This document shows positions 5,659-7,443 of a DNA stretch of 7,443 nt, one piece after another. This DNA is from Microcaldota archaeon (GTDB taxonomy: Archaea > Micrarchaeota > Micrarchaeia > Micrarchaeales > CABMGC01): assembly GCA_027340645.1 (NCBI GenBank), contig DAHWQN010000028.1:1-7443 (forward strand). The letters run 5' to 3'. How positions within the stretch are numbered: the first letter of the stretch is position 1; every line of letters begins with the position of its first letter. Below the pieces are notes generated by a model. The model did no database searches. It was not told the DNA's origin and worked only from the letters and a program-made list of their open reading frames with translations. The position numbers were made by a program, and so were the translations under genes.

Positions 5659-5928
5659 TCATGCTGCCTTTTTCAGCTTCTTGTTGTTGCGAGTGAATAC
5701 CCTGTGCGCCTTTCTCCTATGCGCCGTTTTTGTAGTCCTCAGCGCAGACTTGAATACTCGTATCCTACTTAATTGGGATATGGCTCCTCGTTTTGCGCTT
5801 TTTGCAGCGGCTGATAGCTCCTTATGGGCATCATTACGAAAAGCCTCTGCGAATGGGACTATTTTTATTAGATTGCCTATCTGAGGATTTGCAGACATCT
5901 GGCCATTTTTCCCAACAATAGTCGCCAT
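5659..5928 (-). CDS. Small, very basic protein (candidate nucleic-acid-binding protein)
   Basis: I do not recognise this 89-residue protein. It has about 21 Lys/Arg against three Asp/Glu, concentrated in the C-terminal half: AKSAKRGAISQLSRIRVFK, then KTAHRRKAHRVFTR and a lysine tail NNKKLKKAA. The N-terminal third (MATIVGKNGQMSANPQIGNL) is neutral, and the middle (IVPFAEAFRNDAHKELSAAAK) looks helical. This composition suggests binding to DNA or RNA, for example as a chromatin or ribosome-associated protein. A histone-fold relation was considered but I could not line up the core. The ATG at 5928 is chosen over a TTG at 5940; it is preceded by a TATA-like box and a palindrome. The gene is convergent with the rhodanese-like gene with no base between the two stops. 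The unbroken frame, composition and promoter support it as real. Confidence 0.68.
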   Translation of the reverse strand: MATIVGKNGQMSANPQIGNLIKIVPFAEAFRNDAHKELSAAAKSAKRGAISQLSRIRVFKSALRTTKTAHRRKAHRVFTRNNKKLKKAA

Positions 5929-5940
5929 AACAATACACAA

Positions 5941-5954
5941 ATACTATTTAGTAT
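5941..5954. promoter_or_regulatory. Perfect palindrome between TATA box and start of the basic-protein gene (candidate operator)
   Basis: ATACTA-TT-TAGTAT is a perfect inverted repeat with 6-bp arms and a 2-bp spacer. It lies just downstream of the TATA-like box at 5957-5964 (minus strand) and 13 bp before the ATG at 5928, where archaeal repressors commonly bind. A related palindrome (TTTACT-TT-AGTAAA) occurs at 7326-7339. Confidence 0.35.
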
Positions 5955-5956
5955 AG

Positions 5957-5964
5957 ATATTTAT
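5957..5964 (-). promoter_or_regulatory. Putative TATA box of the basic-protein gene
   Basis: The minus strand reads ATAAATAT, centred about 33 bp before the ATG at 5928, and is preceded by the purine-rich GAAGGG. The element is nearly symmetric, so it could also act on the plus strand, but no convincing plus-strand gene follows. Confidence 0.42.
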
Positions 5965-6006
5965 CCCTTCTGCTGGAGGTTATTTGCATGTTTGAGAGCA
6001 TGAAAA

Positions 6007-6807
6007 TCATGCTACTGCCTTTTTGCTGTTCTCCTTGTCAGAGCTCATCCTGCTAATTGCTAGACTTATCATCTTTTCAGCGATCTCGTTATATGCGGCC
6101 TTTGCCGAAGGTATCACCCCGTCAGGGTCAGCAACGTCCCTTACACTGCAGCTGCCGCTTGAAAAGCTCACCTCTATCATCATTGTCTTTTTAACGCCTC
6201 CTGGTTCTGCAGTAACCGGTTCTTTATTCAGCATGTCTAAACGACCGTAAAGCCTATTTACAAAGCTTCTTGCAGAAGACTGTGTAAACCTTTTGAAGAG
6301 TATAGCAAATTCGTCTGCTCCGCCGTTTAGCCTGTATGACTCTTCGCTCGACCTAGTCACAAGGGTTATTGCTTTAGACAAGCGCATTATTGCGGCATTG
6401 CCGAACTCCCTTCCATGCACATCATTAAGCTTCTTCACTCCACTTCCATCTACTACGAGTATGCCTATGTCCCTCGATTTGTCTCTTGTGAAGTACTCTG
6501 CAAGTGCATCGGCAAGATCCGACTTCAGCTTGGCCGGGGTGCCTGCACCAGTCTGCTGGTCATATAACGTATTCTTCTCAAGATTTGCGATCCTTTGAGC
6601 ATTCGATTCCAGTTTTTTGGCCTGCACCATTATTAGGTTGTCTCTTTCAGCTAAATCTCTGTAGGCCTTCCTTAAAGCTTCAAAGAGCGTCTCGTCATTT
6701 ATTCTGCGCCTTCGAAGCTCCTTTAAATCTCCTGTTCTGATGAGCTTTTGGAAATTTGTTGGGTCGGTGCTGCGGGAACGTGCATTATTCGCAGTATTAG
6801 ATCTCAT
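6007..6807 (-). CDS. Coiled-coil plus GGDEF-like domain protein (possible nucleotidyl cyclase) with altered signature
   Basis: A 266-residue soluble protein. Residues about 35-80 are charged and probably coiled coil (AYRDLAERDNLIM, then KLESNAQRIANLEKN). The GGDEF-like domain covers about 82-250: YDQQTG stands for D-x-L-T-G, VVDGSGVKKLND (118-129) for D-x-D-x-F-K-x-x-N-D, then HGREFGN (131-137), YRLNGGADEFAILF (158-171) and VSFSSGS (213-219). GGDEF enzymes condense GTP into cyclic di-GMP. The metal Asp (D120), the guanine-contacting Asn (N128) and the DEF acid (E166) are present. The signature is GGADEF, with two extra residues between R159 and DEF compared with R-x-GG-[DE]-EF, and the second guanine-contacting Asp (PleD D344) is Asn (N137). 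RSSE (152-155) resembles the inhibitory RxxD. No sensor or membrane domain is visible. It may be active with altered specificity, or a degenerate regulator. Confidence 0.85.
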   Translation of the reverse strand: MRSNTANNARSRSTDPTNFQKLIRTGDLKELRRRRINDETLFEALRKAYRDLAERDNLIMVQAKKLESNAQRIANLEKNTLYDQQTGAGTPAKLKSDLADALAEYFTRDKSRDIGILVVDGSGVKKLNDVHGREFGNAAIMRLSKAITLVTRSSEESYRLNGGADEFAILFKRFTQSSARSFVNRLYGRLDMLNKEPVTAEPGGVKKTMMIEVSFSSGSCSVRDVADPDGVIPSAKAAYNEIAEKMISLAISRMSSDKENSKKAVA

Positions 6808-6832
6808 AGAATACGCGTAGTATATGCCCTGT

Positions 6833-7243
6833 TCACCTATATATTATTGCAGGGTTGCCGATTATTGAACGGAGAAGGGACTGTAAAAGAGGCCACCTGG
6901 CCTCTTTTGACAAAATTTCCATGCTGGTCGCTTCGGTCCCATCGCTGTTTATGATGAACCTTGCCTCTATCCGTACAGCGGCATAATGCTCGCGCTCATA
7001 GAGCATGCAGTGATCTGCTGCCCTTGCGACATCAACCGATGCGCGGACTGCGCTGCTGATAACTTTGTTTGTCGGCATGTACCCGAAGATTTGCGCAAAC
7101 GCATTCTGCGTATCGTGCCACATCTTCATGTATCTTGCCGGCTCTATTCCAAAGTCCTTAGCTTCGCGCTCAAGACGTTCCTTCGCTTCTTTTCTCAGAC
7201 CCTTCATGATTTTGCCCTCTACAGTCCCATTTTCTCCGTTCAT
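6833..7243 (-). CDS. Uncharacterised 136-aa protein upstream of the GGDEF-like gene
   Basis: I do not recognise this protein. The first half is helical and highly charged (RKEAKERLEREAKDFG, residues 17-32), followed by IEPARYMKMWHDTQNAFAQIFGYMPTN. A middle segment (VISSAVRASVDVARAAD) is a likely amphipathic helix. Then come beta-like stretches YAAVRIEARFIIN and a final SDGTEATSMEILSKEARWP region ending in a short hydrophobic helix. There are no membrane spans or Cys clusters. An ATG at 7243 is used here; an in-frame ATG at 7207 (124 aa) is a fair alternative, since GAGG lies 8 bp before it and the TATA-like box at 7262-7269 is a little too close to 7243. The stop lies 25 bp before the GGDEF gene's ATG, so the two may be co-transcribed, although a TATA-like sequence overlaps this gene's 3' end. 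Confidence 0.65.
   Translation of the reverse strand: MNGENGTVEGKIMKGLRKEAKERLEREAKDFGIEPARYMKMWHDTQNAFAQIFGYMPTNKVISSAVRASVDVARAADHCMLYEREHYAAVRIEARFIINSDGTEATSMEILSKEARWPLLQSLLRSIIGNPAIIYR
6838..6846 (-). promoter_or_regulatory. Putative TATA box of the GGDEF-like gene
   Basis: The minus strand reads TAATATATA, centred 35 bp before the ATG at 6807 and inside the last codons of the upstream gene. A GGTGA immediately follows; it is a good Shine-Dalgarno match but lies about 25 bp from the ATG, too far to serve it, and forms the upstream gene's stop. Confidence 0.35.
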
Positions 7244-7261
7244 TCCACCCAGACCTCGGCA

Positions 7262-7269
7262 TTTTTATA
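7262..7269 (-). promoter_or_regulatory. Putative TATA box of the 136-aa protein gene
   Basis: TATAAAAA on the minus strand is centred about 23 bp before the ATG at 7243 and 58 bp before the alternative ATG at 7207. The short distance to 7243 slightly favours the downstream start. Confidence 0.42.
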
Positions 7270-7306
7270 GCGTAGCCACGCATTTCCGTGATAAGGCTTA
7301 AGCATT

Positions 7307-7324
7307 AAACATATTTATATGTTT
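7307..7324. repeat. Perfect 8-bp inverted repeat (AAACATAT-TT-ATATGTTT)
   Basis: Two perfect 8-bp arms are separated by TT. It is AT-rich and lies upstream of the 136-aa protein gene. It is a candidate binding site for a dimeric regulator; too weak for a transcription terminator. Confidence 0.5.
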
Positions 7325-7325
7325 G

Positions 7326-7339
7326 TTTACTTTAGTAAA
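7326..7339. repeat. Perfect 6-bp inverted repeat (TTTACT-TT-AGTAAA)
   Basis: This starts one base after the 7307-7324 palindrome. Its core ACTTTAGT recurs at 7368-7375 directly behind the plus-strand TATA-like element, and a longer-spaced relative lies at 5941-5954. The set may be operators for one regulator. Confidence 0.45.
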
Positions 7340-7360
7340 AAGTATGTAGTAAAGGTAAAG

Positions 7361-7368
7361 TTTATATA
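7361..7368 (+). promoter_or_regulatory. Putative TATA box for a plus-strand transcript at the right edge
   Basis: TTTATATA is preceded by the purine-rich AAAGGTAAAG, fitting a BRE-like element. Initiation would be expected about 26 bp downstream, near 7390, which is where a structured GC-rich segment begins. The AAAGT/ACTTT flanks form a 5-bp inverted repeat around it, so it may also work on the minus strand. Confidence 0.5.
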
Positions 7369-7390
7369 CTTTAGTGTCCTAATTTATTAC

Positions 7391-7443
7391 GTCGGGAAAC
7401 CGGCCACCCAGAAAGAGGCGGCGCAAGCCGCCTCCCTCTTTTA
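7391..7443 (+). ncRNA. Possible small structured RNA, or 5' end of a longer one (cut by window edge)
   Basis: Two hairpins follow the predicted start site at once. The first is GTCGG-GAAA-CCGGC (7391-7404, five pairs with one G-T wobble). The second is GAGGCGGC-GCAA-GCCGCCTC (7415-7434, eight perfect pairs). Both close with GNRA tetraloops, and a CCTCTTTTA tail with four T follows. GC content rises sharply against the AT-rich upstream sequence, which is typical of functional RNA in an AT-richer genome. It may be a compact RNA of about 50 nt ending at the T-run, or the start of a longer RNA, or a terminator of something I cannot see. No tRNA, 5S, SRP or box C/D signature is recognised. Confidence 0.35.

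Noticed and set aside
5659..5928. Naming the basic protein as an archaeal histone.
   Set aside because: There is a loose likeness in composition and a His-Arg-Lys stretch, but the three-helix core and loop motifs could not be aligned.
5988..6056. A 22-codon plus-strand frame with a perfect GGAGGT Shine-Dalgarno 7 bp before its ATG and a TATA-like box 26 bp upstream.
   Set aside because: The signals are good, but the frame is very short, Cys/Ser-rich and lies antisense to the end of the GGDEF-like gene, and the TATA-like box is explained by the basic-protein gene. Likely chance.
1..7443. CRISPR arrays, insertion sequences, attachment sites, tRNA or rRNA genes.
   Set aside because: No regularly spaced repeats, transposase, terminal inverted repeats, tRNA cloverleaf or rRNA motifs were seen.

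Overview
This window looks like a gene-dense archaeal chromosome segment. The evidence is a HemK2/Mtq2-type release-factor methyltransferase rather than bacterial PrmC, a HerA-like ATPase, frequent AGG/AGA/ATA codons, and AT-rich TATA-like boxes 23-35 bp upstream of many start codons with few Shine-Dalgarno sites, which suggests leaderless transcripts. Several genes abut or overlap. A small-genome lineage such as the DPANN/Micrarchaeota type would fit, but that placement is inference, and no rRNA or tRNA is present to test it.

Left part (1-1562). The 5' third of an aldo/keto reductase gene runs off the left edge on the minus strand. Upstream of it on the same strand are two tandem, mutually similar three-helix membrane proteins. 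Divergent from these is a left-handed beta-helix (hexapeptide-repeat) acyltransferase on the plus strand.

Central part (1537-4643, minus strand). A three-gene unit is transcribed right to left: an unrecognised acidic helical protein, endonuclease IV (Nfo) with all nine metal ligands, and a HerA/DUF87 ATPase fused to a C-terminal domain resembling a PD-(D/E)XK nuclease. This looks like a DNA repair or processing operon in which translocase and nuclease, usually separate HerA and NurA proteins, are one chain. It is the strongest candidate for an undescribed system here.

Right-central part (4691-5658, plus strand). An Mtq2/HemK2-type methyltransferase is followed by a small rhodanese-like protein. 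The methyltransferase promoter appears interleaved with that of the divergent repair operon.

Right part (5659-7443). Three minus-strand genes encode a very basic small protein, a coiled-coil plus GGDEF-like protein with an altered signature (GGADEF), and an unrecognised 136-aa protein. GGDEF proteins are uncommon in Archaea. The last 140 bases hold several perfect short palindromes, a strong TATA-like element on the plus strand, and two consecutive GNRA-tetraloop hairpins followed by a T-run, probably a small structured RNA or the 5' end of a longer one cut by the window.
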